DNA of 64,000 bases from an uncultured Prevotellaceae bacterium (GTDB lineage: Bacteria > Bacteroidota > Bacteroidia > Bacteroidales > Bacteroidaceae): NCBI GenBank assembly GCA_902780635.1, contig CACZGH010000001.1, positions 277,581 through 341,580 of the forward strand, written 5' to 3'. Every line of letters begins with the position of its first letter. The first letter of the stretch is position 1. Both the position numbers and the translations under genes were made by a program. Below, in pieces: positions 19,221 to 28,257 of this stretch. The notes below the pieces were generated by a model, which searched no databases, was not told where the DNA came from, and saw only the letters and a list, made by a program, of their open reading frames with translations.

Positions 19221-19292
19221 CTGGTTTTTTGCGAAAGAGACAGGCATATCCAACTTTTTTTCTGAATATTTTCCCAATTCATATTTATTTAG

Positions 19293-19300
19293 TACTTTTG
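19293..19300 (+). promoter_or_regulatory. Bacteroidetes -7 box for the polysaccharide operon
   Basis: TACTTTTG is followed by CATTTGC. The first gene starts at 19577, so the transcript would carry a leader of about 270 nt. Confidence 0.6.
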
Positions 19301-19576
19301 CATTTGCATTAGCGATACCTTCTGACGTTTCTGCGGGATGTGCTTCCAAGAGGGCAAAATCTTAAAGCGGATGACATGAGTTATCACTGCATGGACCTCT
19401 GTATAACCCGCGTTTTTCACTCCAAATACGGGGAGGAGAAGGTATGGGGAGATGAAAGATGAAAGATGAAAGATGAAAGATGAAAGATGAAAGATGAAAA
19501 ATTAAGAATTAAGAATTAAAGATTGGGAATGAGGGGATTAAATGATTGAGAATCCTCAATTTACTATTAGAAAAGA
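19301..19576 (+). other. long non-coding leader before the polysaccharide genes
   Basis: This 276-nt stretch lies between the promoter and the flippase gene. It contains a 28-codon ORF (19376-19462, starting MSYHCMDLCITRVFH) with no recognised match, then seven GATGAAA heptamers and three AATTAAG heptamers. It could be an attenuation leader or the remnant of a lost first gene. I see no clear riboswitch. Confidence 0.4.
19451..19520. repeat. heptamer tandem repeats: GATGAAA x7 then AATTAAG x3
   Basis: Seven perfect GATGAAA units run from 19451 to 19499, followed directly by three AATTAAG-type units (19500-19520). Unit length is 7 in both, though the sequences differ. Confidence 0.9.
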
Positions 19577-20806
19577 ATGAGTTTATCAAAGACCAAGAGA
19601 CAAGTGGTGACACTGTATGGGAGTTCGCTGTTGGGGATTCTCACCGGAGTCTTTGTATCTATTCTCAACACGAGCAATTTGCCACCTGTGGAATACGGTG
19701 ATGTGAGATACATCAACAACTTCATCTCCTTTTTCTCCGGCATATTGCTTTTCGGCTATTTCGTGTCAGGCAGCCGTCTGCTGGCATTGTCGAAGTCGAA
19801 AGAGGAAACCCGCCGCCTGAAAGGCATCCTCACCACCATTCTGCTTACCACCTTTGCGACGATGATGGTCATCATGGTGGTATGCGGAGTGATACACGGC
19901 AGCATCCTTCACAAAGAATACTCCTATCTGTTTTATACTGCCATCCCTGTTTGTGGCTCTGTCTTGTTTCTCAACTACATCAACACCACCTCACAGGGCG
20001 ACAACAACATCAATGCCATCGCAGCGGCCAGACTATTCCCCTCGTTGATCTATCTCGTTGTGGCTTATCTGATTTACCGCTACTATGGGGCCTCCCGCGA
20101 GCGGATGATCCTGCTGCACAATGGCATTGCCATGATATTCCTGCTTTTTCTCATCTTACAGGCCCGTCCTGACTTCAGTCATCTGCGTGAGTCATGGAAG
20201 ATACTAAATGAAGAAAACAAGAAATATGGCCTACAAGTGTATTATGGCTCTTTGGCCAACGTCTCCGTGCAGTATGTGGCAGGCATCACATTGGGACTTT
20301 TCGGCACCAACAACGCCAATGTGGGTTATTACACATTGGCTCTCACTGTATCGATGCCTCTGACAATGCTGCCTCAGGTGGTGGGCACGACCTATTTCAA
20401 ACGTTTTGCCTCTGAAGACCGCATCTCTCCCAAAGTCATCAAATACACAGTGTTCATCACACTGCTGTCATATATCCTCTTTGTGTTGGCCATCCACCCC
20501 ATCATCAGGTTACTCTACAAACCTGAGTATATCAGCGTGGCCTACTTTGCCACCCTCCTCGGGATTGGCTGTGTGCTCAACGGCCTTGGCGACGTGTTCA
20601 ACCGTTTTCTAGGCGCACATGGCAAAGGGGCCTATCTGCGCAACGGCGCATTCATCTCTGGTGGTGTCGCTCTCGTAGGATACACCCTGATGGTCTACCT
20701 ATTCGATATCCATGGAGCGATAGCCACCCGCATCATCAGTACCTTGGTGTACTGTCTGATGATGGTCTACTACTACAAAAAAATGACAAATGTTCAGCTT
20801 ATTTAA
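19577..20806 (+). CDS. oligosaccharide flippase (Wzx-like)
   Basis: The 409-residue polytopic protein has about twelve hydrophobic segments and the Wzx/polysaccharide-transporter pattern: an N-terminal GSSLLGILTGVFVSILNT segment with a charged SKTKRQ start, and repeated amphipathic helices. It would flip lipid-linked repeat units across the inner membrane. It is the first gene of the plus-strand surface polysaccharide cluster and overlaps the polymerase gene by 17 nt. Confidence 0.85.
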   Translation: MSLSKTKRQVVTLYGSSLLGILTGVFVSILNTSNLPPVEYGDVRYINNFISFFSGILLFGYFVSGSRLLALSKSKEETRRLKGILTTILLTTFATMMVIMVVCGVIHGSILHKEYSYLFYTAIPVCGSVLFLNYINTTSQGDNNINAIAAARLFPSLIYLVVAYLIYRYYGASRERMILLHNGIAMIFLLFLILQARPDFSHLRESWKILNEENKKYGLQVYYGSLANVSVQYVAGITLGLFGTNNANVGYYTLALTVSMPLTMLPQVVGTTYFKRFASEDRISPKVIKYTVFITLLSYILFVLAIHPIIRLLYKPEYISVAYFATLLGIGCVLNGLGDVFNRFLGAHGKGAYLRNGAFISGGVALVGYTLMVYLFDIHGAIATRIISTLVYCLMMVYYYKKMTNVQLI

Positions 20807-22142
20807 AAAATACGACGTAGGCATCTTCGAATACCTGTATATGTTTGTCATGGTCATCTATTTAGGCCAGATGACACCACAAACAGGTAGGATGGTGGGC
20901 ACCATCAGCGGTGACCCCGTTCCTTTTCTCTTGCCGATTGTCCTCACTGTGATTCTTGTCTTTAAGAATCCTATCTCTTTCCTTAACAGACGACTGACAT
21001 TCGTGTTGATTATATTCGCCATATGGTCAATTTTAACCATAGAGCAATATCATTTGTTTGCCAACAACGAGCTCTCTTATTATTTCTTCCTGTTCTACTC
21101 GATCATTGTTGCCTATATACATATACAAGTATTCGGAAAGAAATTGTTACCTATATACGAAGACATCGTTGTCAAATTATGTGCCTTCTCCTTGCTATTG
21201 TGGACTTGGTCATATTTTGATTCTTCAAGTATCCCATTCTTCAAGCAATTTGACCAAACCAGTTATGGCAATAACTTCTATTATCTATTCAACTGGATGG
21301 ACCCCTCAGGCGACCAAGTTTACGAGGGTATACCCAGAAACGCAGGTTTCTCGTGGGAGCCTGGCCGTTTTTCTATCTGTGTCGTGCTTGCACTCTTATG
21401 CAACATCGCACGCAATGGCATCACCTTCTTGAATTTCAACGTCTTGGTGATGTTGGCAGCGATTGCCTCTACCTTGTCCACCACTGGTTACGTGGCAACT
21501 GGCGTGCTCTATATCATCGCTTTCTCTCATAAATTGAATACACAAAAGACCCTCCTCTTTTTCTTCATTCTGGTACCCACATTGATCGGAGTGTCACAAC
21601 TGGGATTCATGCAGAAGAAAATTGAGGAGCAGCTCAGTGTGGAGACCAACCTCAAACAACTGGAGAAAACATTCAACTACAATACCGAGAATGCTGACGA
21701 GGGAGAATACCTGGCCTCGCTGGAGCGCTTCACCGCCATGTATTTTGAATGGGACAATGTGAGAGACAAACCGATTTTGGGATATGGAAGAAACCCTGAG
21801 AATAGTTATTTCTATGAAGAGGTCAGTTCAAACTTTGCTTTGACTGGAGGTCTGGTCAAGCTGTTGGCGCAATATGGTATCCCACTGGGTGTTTTCCTCT
21901 ATTTCCTTTTGTTGATCTCCTCCTTCAGACTTAATAAAGACTTCCCGGAAGTGTCGAAGGTAGGACTCTTCTTCACGTTCATCGTGTGTAGCATCTCCTA
22001 TGCCATGTTCACGATACCCATCTTCACGGCCTTCTGGTTCTACGGCATCTTCTACAAAGATGAAAAAGAAGAAGAGGAAAAGAAGAAAGAGAGAATCACT
22101 TCCGAGGAAATCATGAAAATCCTTCAAAAAGCTTTGAAGTGA
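20790..22142 (+). CDS. O-antigen/exopolysaccharide polymerase (Wzy-like)
   Basis: The 450-residue protein has roughly ten to twelve membrane spans with one large periplasmic loop (about residues 155-200, with GIPRNAGFSWEPGRFS, a Wzy/O-antigen-ligase-type stretch) and a charged lysine/glutamate-rich C-terminus. Wzy proteins join repeat units at the periplasmic face. Low sequence conservation is normal here, so the call rests on topology, the SWEPG-type loop motif and its position beside the flippase. It ends one base before the first glycosyltransferase gene. Confidence 0.8.
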   Translation: MFSLFKKYDVGIFEYLYMFVMVIYLGQMTPQTGRMVGTISGDPVPFLLPIVLTVILVFKNPISFLNRRLTFVLIIFAIWSILTIEQYHLFANNELSYYFFLFYSIIVAYIHIQVFGKKLLPIYEDIVVKLCAFSLLLWTWSYFDSSSIPFFKQFDQTSYGNNFYYLFNWMDPSGDQVYEGIPRNAGFSWEPGRFSICVVLALLCNIARNGITFLNFNVLVMLAAIASTLSTTGYVATGVLYIIAFSHKLNTQKTLLFFFILVPTLIGVSQLGFMQKKIEEQLSVETNLKQLEKTFNYNTENADEGEYLASLERFTAMYFEWDNVRDKPILGYGRNPENSYFYEEVSSNFALTGGLVKLLAQYGIPLGVFLYFLLLISSFRLNKDFPEVSKVGLFFTFIVCSISYAMFTIPIFTAFWFYGIFYKDEKEEEEKKKERITSEEIMKILQKALK

Positions 22143-22143
22143 T

Positions 22144-23334
22144 ATGAGGCCCCGCCTGTTCATCGTCACCGACAACCCTATGCCTCATGGCATGGCTGCC
22201 ACCGAGCGCATCAAATGCTACGCCAAGGCAGCCACAATGCAAGGTATCCCCTGCGAGATAGACATTTTCCACCGTACGGAAGTCTATGGCCGGGCACCGC
22301 GCAATACGGAGGGAAATGGTGATATGGACGGTTATCATTTTCACTATATCCACAACACCCCTCTGCGCGGCTCCAACGTCATCAGTCGCCGCCTCGCCGA
22401 CTGGGCTGACAAGATTCGCACAGTGGCCTATCTGCACAAAAGACTGCAAAAAGACGACGTCGTGCTGCTCTATGCCAGCGAGGAGAAAACCCTGACCCGT
22501 ATGCTGGCTCTGCTTGCACACCTCCGTGGCACCCCTATCATCAGAGAGCTTTGCGAATATCCCTACGGCTATGTTGACGAGACACCCTTCACACGCATCA
22601 GGGCCCGATGGTATCTTCGCTCCTTCTTCCACCATTTCGACGGCGCTATCTGCATCTCCGAGGCCCTCTACCAACTTGCTCAAAAGCATCATCCCAAAGG
22701 GAAATACCTGAAGTTGCCCATCATGGTGAAGGAACGGGCTGATATCGAACCCTATCAGGGAGTCAGACCCTACATCTTTCATGGAGGCACCATGACGGAG
22801 CGCAAAGACGCCATCGTAAGTACCATGAAGGCTTTTGCGCAGGCGAGCCACAAAATCAACTGCGGACTCGACTTTATCCTCGCCGGACCCAAGTCGCCAC
22901 ATGAGAAAGAACTGGCAGAGATCATCCGCGAGAATGGTCTGCAAGACCATGTGCGGTTTCTCCCACTGCTCAGCCACGACGAGTCGCTCAGCTATCAGAA
23001 AGGGGCGTTTCTGACCATCCTCAACAAAAACGACAACCTGCAAAACCAGCACGGCTTCTCCACCAAACTAGGTGAGGTGCTCATCAGTGGCACACCCGTC
23101 ATCACCACAACCGTGGGCGAGGCCAACTTGTGGCTTGAAGACGGTGTGAGTGCCTATATCGTGAAACCGGGTAAGCCAGAAGAGATCGCAGCGAAGATTG
23201 TGCAGGCTTACAACAATGAGAAAGAACGCCAAGCCATCGCCGAAAAAGGCCGGCAAGTGGCCGCGCAGTATTTCAACACCACCTATCAAGGACAAAGAAT
23301 GAAACAATTCTTTGGCGAGTTGCATGAACGATAA
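22144..23334 (+). CDS. GT4-type glycosyltransferase
   Basis: The 396-residue protein has the two-domain GT-B layout of family 4. The N-terminal half starts RPRLFIVTDNPMPHGMAATE, and the C-terminal half carries GGTMTERKDAIVSTMKAF, a DHVRFLPLLSHDESLSY stretch and the nucleotide-sugar-binding GEVLISGTPVITTTVGEANL. It would add one sugar of the repeat unit at the cytoplasmic face. The donor sugar cannot be told from sequence. It overlaps the next glycosyltransferase by 11 nt. Confidence 0.87.
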   Translation: MRPRLFIVTDNPMPHGMAATERIKCYAKAATMQGIPCEIDIFHRTEVYGRAPRNTEGNGDMDGYHFHYIHNTPLRGSNVISRRLADWADKIRTVAYLHKRLQKDDVVLLYASEEKTLTRMLALLAHLRGTPIIRELCEYPYGYVDETPFTRIRARWYLRSFFHHFDGAICISEALYQLAQKHHPKGKYLKLPIMVKERADIEPYQGVRPYIFHGGTMTERKDAIVSTMKAFAQASHKINCGLDFILAGPKSPHEKELAEIIRENGLQDHVRFLPLLSHDESLSYQKGAFLTILNKNDNLQNQHGFSTKLGEVLISGTPVITTTVGEANLWLEDGVSAYIVKPGKPEEIAAKIVQAYNNEKERQAIAEKGRQVAAQYFNTTYQGQRMKQFFGELHER

Positions 23335-24466
23335 CCAACGACAACTGAGCCACCTGCGCATTACTTTTTTCATCGACTCTTTCGGACGAGGAGGCAAAGA
23401 GCGGAGGTGCCTACAGCTGATACAAGGCCTCAACGCTCGTGGCATCCGTGACATCCAACTCATCATCGCCGACGATTTCGTAGAATACGACGAAATCTAT
23501 GAGACATCGGCACAAGTGGAAATCCTCAGCAGACGAGAGAAGAAAAAAGGCAACCTGCAAATCATCAGAGAGGCCGGACAGCTCATCGCACAATTCAAGC
23601 CCGACATCGTCATGGCATGGGGGCTGATGTGTGCCTTCTTCACCGACGCCATCCGGCTCCGACAACGATTCAAATATATCATCGCCTACATCGCCGACTG
23701 CAACCAACCGTCATTCCCTTTAAAAGACTATTTCGTCAATATCGTCAGCAAAAGACTCTGCGACAAAGCGGTGGGCAACTCGTTGGCGGGACTGAAAGCA
23801 TACCAAATAGCCGACCGGAAGAAATACTGTGTGTACAACGGGTTTAATATCTCCCGCCTTGACCGCATCAAGCATCTGGACACCACCCGCTATCAGCATG
23901 ACATCCTGAAGGTGAACACCACCCATATCGTGACGATGGTGGCTGGCGTAGACCGGCGCAAAGACTATCGCACCTTTATCGAGACAGCCCGGAAAATCAC
24001 TGCCCAGCGTAGTGACACCACTTTCCTTTACGTCGGTAAAGGAAGGAAAATGGACGACGCTCTCTCGCTACTGCGAGAAGAGGACAAGGGCGTCATCCGG
24101 TTTTTAGGATTCAGAGAAGACGTGGAGGAAATACTCGCCTGCTCATCACTCTCCCTCTTGCTGACCAATTACCACCAGCACGCAGAGGGAATCTCCAACT
24201 CCATCTTAGAATCGATGGCCATAGGGACCCCCGTGATCGTCACCCGCGGAGGAGGCTCCGCAGAAATTATCGCCGACGGGCACAACGGCTACTTGGTGGA
24301 CAACAATGACATCAGCGTCATCTGCCAATATATCAATGAGTTGCTCGACGACCCCCACAAAAGACAACAAATGGGAGAGGCATGCAGAAGCCAAGTCAAG
24401 CAAAAATTCTCACTCGAAGCCACCACACAACAATATATCGACATGTTTCGTGAGGTATTATCTTAG
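23324..24466 (+). CDS. GT4-type glycosyltransferase
   Basis: The 380-residue protein has a clear family-4 pattern: ITFFIDSFGRGGKERRCLQL at the N-terminus (the glycine-rich acceptor loop), MVAGVDRRKDYRTFIETA at the domain boundary, and SNSILESMAIGTPVIVTRGG with the donor-binding glutamates near the C-terminus. The ATG at 23324 is preferred to an upstream TTG. It works in the same repeat-unit pathway as its neighbours. Confidence 0.88.
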   Translation: MNDNQRQLSHLRITFFIDSFGRGGKERRCLQLIQGLNARGIRDIQLIIADDFVEYDEIYETSAQVEILSRREKKKGNLQIIREAGQLIAQFKPDIVMAWGLMCAFFTDAIRLRQRFKYIIAYIADCNQPSFPLKDYFVNIVSKRLCDKAVGNSLAGLKAYQIADRKKYCVYNGFNISRLDRIKHLDTTRYQHDILKVNTTHIVTMVAGVDRRKDYRTFIETARKITAQRSDTTFLYVGKGRKMDDALSLLREEDKGVIRFLGFREDVEEILACSSLSLLLTNYHQHAEGISNSILESMAIGTPVIVTRGGGSAEIIADGHNGYLVDNNDISVICQYINELLDDPHKRQQMGEACRSQVKQKFSLEATTQQYIDMFREVLS

Positions 24467-24480
24467 AGGCGAGGGAACTC

Positions 24481-24508
24481 CTAATTACTAATTCCTAATT
24501 CCTAATTA
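24481..24508. repeat. heptamer tandem repeat CTAATT(A/C) x4
   Basis: Four 7-nt units fill the gap between the glycosyltransferase stop and the acyltransferase start. It is one of the heptamer spacers seen throughout the window. Confidence 0.85.
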
Positions 24509-24512
24509 ATAT

Positions 24513-25142
24513 ATGTGGCGCCTACAACGAGCCTTTGAGTATATCGCCGACAAATTCTGGGGTTTCTTTATCAAGAGAGCCATGGGGCATTGCGGACGCA
24601 ATGTGATGATCAAACCCAGCACCTCTATCTTCAAAGGGCTGGAGAATATCCACATCTCCGACAACGTGAGGATTGCGCGCTATGCCGTCATCTATTCCAC
24701 CCATGCCAAAGTGTTCATCGGAAGCAAAGTGGGCATCGCTCCCTATCTGAAAATCATCACCGGCAACCACCGTTTCGACGGCGTGGGGCATTGGATGTTT
24801 GACGGCGACCTGCCCAAACGGCCAGAGGACGACCAAGATGTCACCATCGAGGGTGACAACTGGTTTGGCATCAATGTGACCCTACTCTCAGGCGTGACCA
24901 TCGGGAGAGGCAGTTGTGTAGCCGCAGGAGCTGTGGTCAACAAGTCTTTCCCACCCTACTCTATCATTGGTGGCGTGCCCGCCCGGCTGCTCAGATACCG
25001 TTTCACCATCGACGAGATACTGGAGCATGAGCGGATACTATATCCTGAAAACCAAAGATATACAAGAGCGCAGTTAGAAGCGCAGCGAAGCGAATGGACA
25101 TCATCATCGTCGCACCGTCACTCGACCCCACAGTCAACGTAA
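24513..25142 (+). CDS. left-handed beta-helix (hexapeptide) acyltransferase
   Basis: The 209-residue protein has hexapeptide-repeat stretches (NIHISDNVRIARYAVIYS, NWFGINVTLLSGVTIGRGSC, VAAGAVVNKSF) and the closing PPYSIIGGVPARLLRYR typical of WcaF/NodL/serine-acetyltransferase-like enzymes. It would acetylate a sugar of the repeat unit using acetyl-CoA. The C-terminal tail of about 30 residues overlaps the next gene's first 49 nt. Confidence 0.9.
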   Translation: MWRLQRAFEYIADKFWGFFIKRAMGHCGRNVMIKPSTSIFKGLENIHISDNVRIARYAVIYSTHAKVFIGSKVGIAPYLKIITGNHRFDGVGHWMFDGDLPKRPEDDQDVTIEGDNWFGINVTLLSGVTIGRGSCVAAGAVVNKSFPPYSIIGGVPARLLRYRFTIDEILEHERILYPENQRYTRAQLEAQRSEWTSSSSHRHSTPQST

Positions 25143-26185
25143 GCGGAGTGTCGGCGGTCGCCAACTTCATCATCCATAACAACCCTTCGCGCCAATACCT
25201 ACATTTCCAACAGGGCAAGGGCGATACGGAGAGCGGTCATCTCATCAGCAGAGCCAGCCGCATCTGCCGCACCTACCGCCATTGGAAATCATTTCTCTCC
25301 ACTCACCCTGACTGCCTTGTCCACTACAATTTCCCTCTCGACGCACCATCCATCCTACGAGACTACTGGTTCATGGCGCTCGCCGTCAGGAAAAAGCGCA
25401 AGATGGTGGTCCACATCCATGGCGGGCTGTACCTCTTCAAAACCAAAAGGCCTTGGGTCATCAATCGACTGCTGAAGAGCGTTTTTCAATGGGGACTACC
25501 CGTCATCGTGCAAAGTGACAAAGAAGAAGCCGTACTGAAGAATGATTTCAAGGCAGAGAAAGTGCAGGTGCTGGCCAACTGCATCGACCTCGGCGACGCA
25601 CAAACATTCAAAAGGGAGCCATGTCTTCATGGACCACTGGAGATAGTCTATTTAGGCAGAATAGAACCCAACAAGGGGATGGACGATATGCTGAAAGCAG
25701 CAGAGATGCTGAAGAGACGTGGTGTCAATTTCAGACTGCACTTAGCAGGCAAAGAACAAACAGCAGGAGCCTACATACCCCGTTTTGAGAAAGCATTAGG
25801 GTCGCAATTCGTCTATGAGGGAATCGTCTCTGGAGCGAAAAAAGAACAACTGATGAAGAAATGCCAAGTGTTTCTGTTGCCGTCACTTTACGAGGGCCTG
25901 CCCATGTCGCTGTTGGAATGTATGAGCTATGGCATGGTGCCAGTCACCACCAACGTGGGGAGCATCAGCACAGTAGTAGAGAACGGGAAAAACGGTTTTC
26001 TCGTCCATCAAAAAGATGCAGACAGTATCGTCACGGCCATCACCACCATTGACCAAGACCGCCAACGGATGAATGAGATGGGACTTCTGGCTCAAAGTAC
26101 CATCATCCATCAGTTCTCGCCTCAACAATATATCACCACTCTCAACCATATTTATGATAGTGAGGTGAAAACCCACCTTCATTGA
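25094..26185 (+). CDS. GT4-type glycosyltransferase
   Basis: The 363-residue GT-B protein starts MDIIIVAPSLDPTVNVSGVS and carries IVYLGRIEPNKGMDDMLKAA and FLLPSLYEGLPMSLLECMSY in the C-terminal half. The EGLPMSLLE stretch is the family-4 E(x7)E donor-binding motif. The ATG at 25094 lies inside the end of the acyltransferase gene, so the two are translationally coupled. It ends 5 nt before the ATG of the WecG/TagA gene. Confidence 0.9.
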   Translation: MDIIIVAPSLDPTVNVSGVSAVANFIIHNNPSRQYLHFQQGKGDTESGHLISRASRICRTYRHWKSFLSTHPDCLVHYNFPLDAPSILRDYWFMALAVRKKRKMVVHIHGGLYLFKTKRPWVINRLLKSVFQWGLPVIVQSDKEEAVLKNDFKAEKVQVLANCIDLGDAQTFKREPCLHGPLEIVYLGRIEPNKGMDDMLKAAEMLKRRGVNFRLHLAGKEQTAGAYIPRFEKALGSQFVYEGIVSGAKKEQLMKKCQVFLLPSLYEGLPMSLLECMSYGMVPVTTNVGSISTVVENGKNGFLVHQKDADSIVTAITTIDQDRQRMNEMGLLAQSTIIHQFSPQQYITTLNHIYDSEVKTHLH

Positions 26186-26190
26186 AGCCC

Positions 26191-26925
26191 ATGCGACTGA
26201 AATCACTGAAAATCGTAGAAAGCCGTGCCGAACTGGACAAGATACCGCAGGGCAAGATACTGATCAACACCATCAATGCCCATTCCTACAACGTGGCACA
26301 AGAAGACGCTGACTTCGCCGACGCCCTGATTGGTGGAGACTATCTCATACCCGACGGCGCCAGCATCGTCAAGGCTTGCGGTTGGATCAAGGCGGCCTCA
26401 CGCCCGAAAGAACGGATAGCCGGATGGGACCTGTTTGAGCATGAGATGAAAAGGGTGGACGAAGAAGCACGCCAAGACCAGCGACCACAGACGGTGATGT
26501 TTATGGGATCGAGCGACAAGGTGCTAAGCCTGATCGAGCAGCGATGTGCCAAGGAATATCCCATGCTGCACGTAGTGACCTACTCTCCCCCCTACAAGCC
26601 CGTGTTCACTGATGACGACAACAAAGCCATCATCCAGGCCATCAACCAAGCACAACCCGACCTGTTGTGGATAGGCATGACAGCCCCCAAACAGGAGAAA
26701 TGGACCTACCAGCACTGGTCCCAACTCGACATTCACTGTCATGTGGGCACCATCGGCGCCGTCTTCGACTTCTACGCCGGCACCGTGAAGCGCGCACCCC
26801 AGTGGTGGCAAAAGCATTCCTTAGAATGGCTCTACCGCCTCATCAAAGAGCCTCGGCGCCTCTGGCGCCGCTACATCATCGGCAATGCGATTTTCATATG
26901 GGAAGTGATGAAAAATGAAAAATGA
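26191..26925 (+). CDS. WecG/TagA/CpsF-family glycosyltransferase (GT26)
   Basis: The 244-residue protein has the family's hallmarks: ILINTINAHSYNVAQ near the start, IPDGASIVKACG, PDLLWIGMTAPKQEKW and VGTIGAVFDFYAGTVKRAP. These enzymes transfer an N-acetyl-hexosamine-type sugar to a lipid-linked primer. The ATG at 26191 is chosen over a TTG at 26182. Its last codons (VMKNEK) run into an ATGAAAA heptamer repeat that continues past the stop. Confidence 0.92.
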   Translation: MRLKSLKIVESRAELDKIPQGKILINTINAHSYNVAQEDADFADALIGGDYLIPDGASIVKACGWIKAASRPKERIAGWDLFEHEMKRVDEEARQDQRPQTVMFMGSSDKVLSLIEQRCAKEYPMLHVVTYSPPYKPVFTDDDNKAIIQAINQAQPDLLWIGMTAPKQEKWTYQHWSQLDIHCHVGTIGAVFDFYAGTVKRAPQWWQKHSLEWLYRLIKEPRRLWRRYIIGNAIFIWEVMKNEK

Positions 26926-27051
26926 AAGATGAAAATGGGAAAATGGGAAAATGAAAATCGTCTGCTCATCATCTTGTAATAACGAAATAACGTAATAACG
27001 ACATCACAATATCAATACAACACGAAAGAACAACAAAACAACATAAAAAAC
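26908..27051. repeat. ATGAAAA heptamers and AT-rich spacer before the GHMP kinase gene
   Basis: The heptamers start inside the last codons of the WecG/TagA gene (26908) and continue as ATGAAA/ATGGGAAA variants to about 26952. The rest of the gap up to 27051 is AT-rich with no recognisable promoter or hairpin. Confidence 0.8.
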
Positions 27052-28239
27052 ATGAGAGACCTATTTCAAGCTTACCGCACATTCTTTGGGAAGGGCGACG
27101 CACTCTACCAGCTCTTCTCACCCTATCGGATATGCCCGCTCGGCGCACACGTAGACCACCAGCACGGACTGGTGAGTGGATTCGCCTTCGATAGCGGCAT
27201 CGAGTTTCTGTTCTCCGCCACCGACACAGGCAAGGTGGAGATGTGTTCCCTCTCCTTTGAGGGACTGATGACCTTCAACGTGAGGAGGGAAATCGACGGC
27301 AAACAAAACAACTGGGGCGACTACCTGCGCGGCGCAGTATGGTCACTGCAACAGGATTTCCAGTTGCAGAAAGGCATACGCGGCGTGGTGAAAGGCTCCA
27401 TGCCCATCGGCGGACTGTCATCATCGGCAGCACTGCTCTGCGGATTTGTGGCAGCCCTCGACAAGGTGAATGACTTAGGACTGGACAAAATGCAGATCAT
27501 CCGCTACGCTTCCATGGCCGAACGCCAATATGTGGGACTCAACAACGGCATCCTCGACCAAGCCTGCGTGGTGCTCTGTGAGGCAGAGAAACTGCTCTAT
27601 CTCGACACTGAGACCTCAGAATATAAGATACTGCCTTTCGGCGACGGCAAGAAAGCCTTGCCCTTCAAAATCGGCATCTTCTTCAGCGGCGTGACCCGCA
27701 AACTCACCGGCACCGACTACAACCTGCGCGTGTCGGAGTGCAAAACGGCGGCGTGGATCATGCAGGCCTACGAAAACATCCCACTTCAGGAGATGGGAGC
27801 CACAAGGTTGCACGACGTGCCACGGGAACTCTTCGAACGATACAAAGAGCGCATGCCGGAGCGGTTCGCCAAGCGCGCCCTGCACTTCTACTCAGAGTGC
27901 GACCGTGTGAAAAAGGGTGTCGAGGCGTGGAAGAAAGGTGACATCAAGGCTTTCGGCCAACTGATCTTCGAGAGCTGCGAGAGTTCGATGAACAATTACG
28001 AGTGTGGTTCGCCAGAACTGATTGAGCTGTACAAAATCATGCGACGCACCGACGGCATCTACGGCGGACGCTTCAGCGGCGCAGGATTCAAGGGCGCATG
28101 CATCGCACTGGTCGACCCCGACAAGGAGGAACAAATCAGAGCGTATATCACGGAAGAATATCTGAAAGAGTTCCCACAATACAAAGACTCGTTCAAGGTG
28201 TTCTTCTGCCATACCAGCAACGGCGTAGATTTCTTGTAA
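27052..28239 (+). CDS. GHMP sugar-1-kinase of the galactokinase/galacturonokinase type
   Basis: The 395-residue cytoplasmic protein has a galactokinase-type signature region written SPYRICPLGAHVDHQHG (residues 23-39), the GHMP ATP loop MPIGGLSSSAAL (about 119-130) and a C-terminal GRFSGAGFKGACIAL. The RICPLGAHVDHQ form differs from the GRVNLIGEHTDY form of true galactokinases and resembles plant galacturonokinase as I remember it. A uronic acid or related sugar substrate is therefore possible, but this is inference. It stands 18 nt before a sugar nucleotidyltransferase gene, so the pair could make an NDP-sugar for the polysaccharide by salvage. Confidence 0.85.
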   Translation: MRDLFQAYRTFFGKGDALYQLFSPYRICPLGAHVDHQHGLVSGFAFDSGIEFLFSATDTGKVEMCSLSFEGLMTFNVRREIDGKQNNWGDYLRGAVWSLQQDFQLQKGIRGVVKGSMPIGGLSSSAALLCGFVAALDKVNDLGLDKMQIIRYASMAERQYVGLNNGILDQACVVLCEAEKLLYLDTETSEYKILPFGDGKKALPFKIGIFFSGVTRKLTGTDYNLRVSECKTAAWIMQAYENIPLQEMGATRLHDVPRELFERYKERMPERFAKRALHFYSECDRVKKGVEAWKKGDIKAFGQLIFESCESSMNNYECGSPELIELYKIMRRTDGIYGGRFSGAGFKGACIALVDPDKEEQIRAYITEEYLKEFPQYKDSFKVFFCHTSNGVDFL

Positions 28240-28257
28240 AAAAAAGCGTCTATCGAA

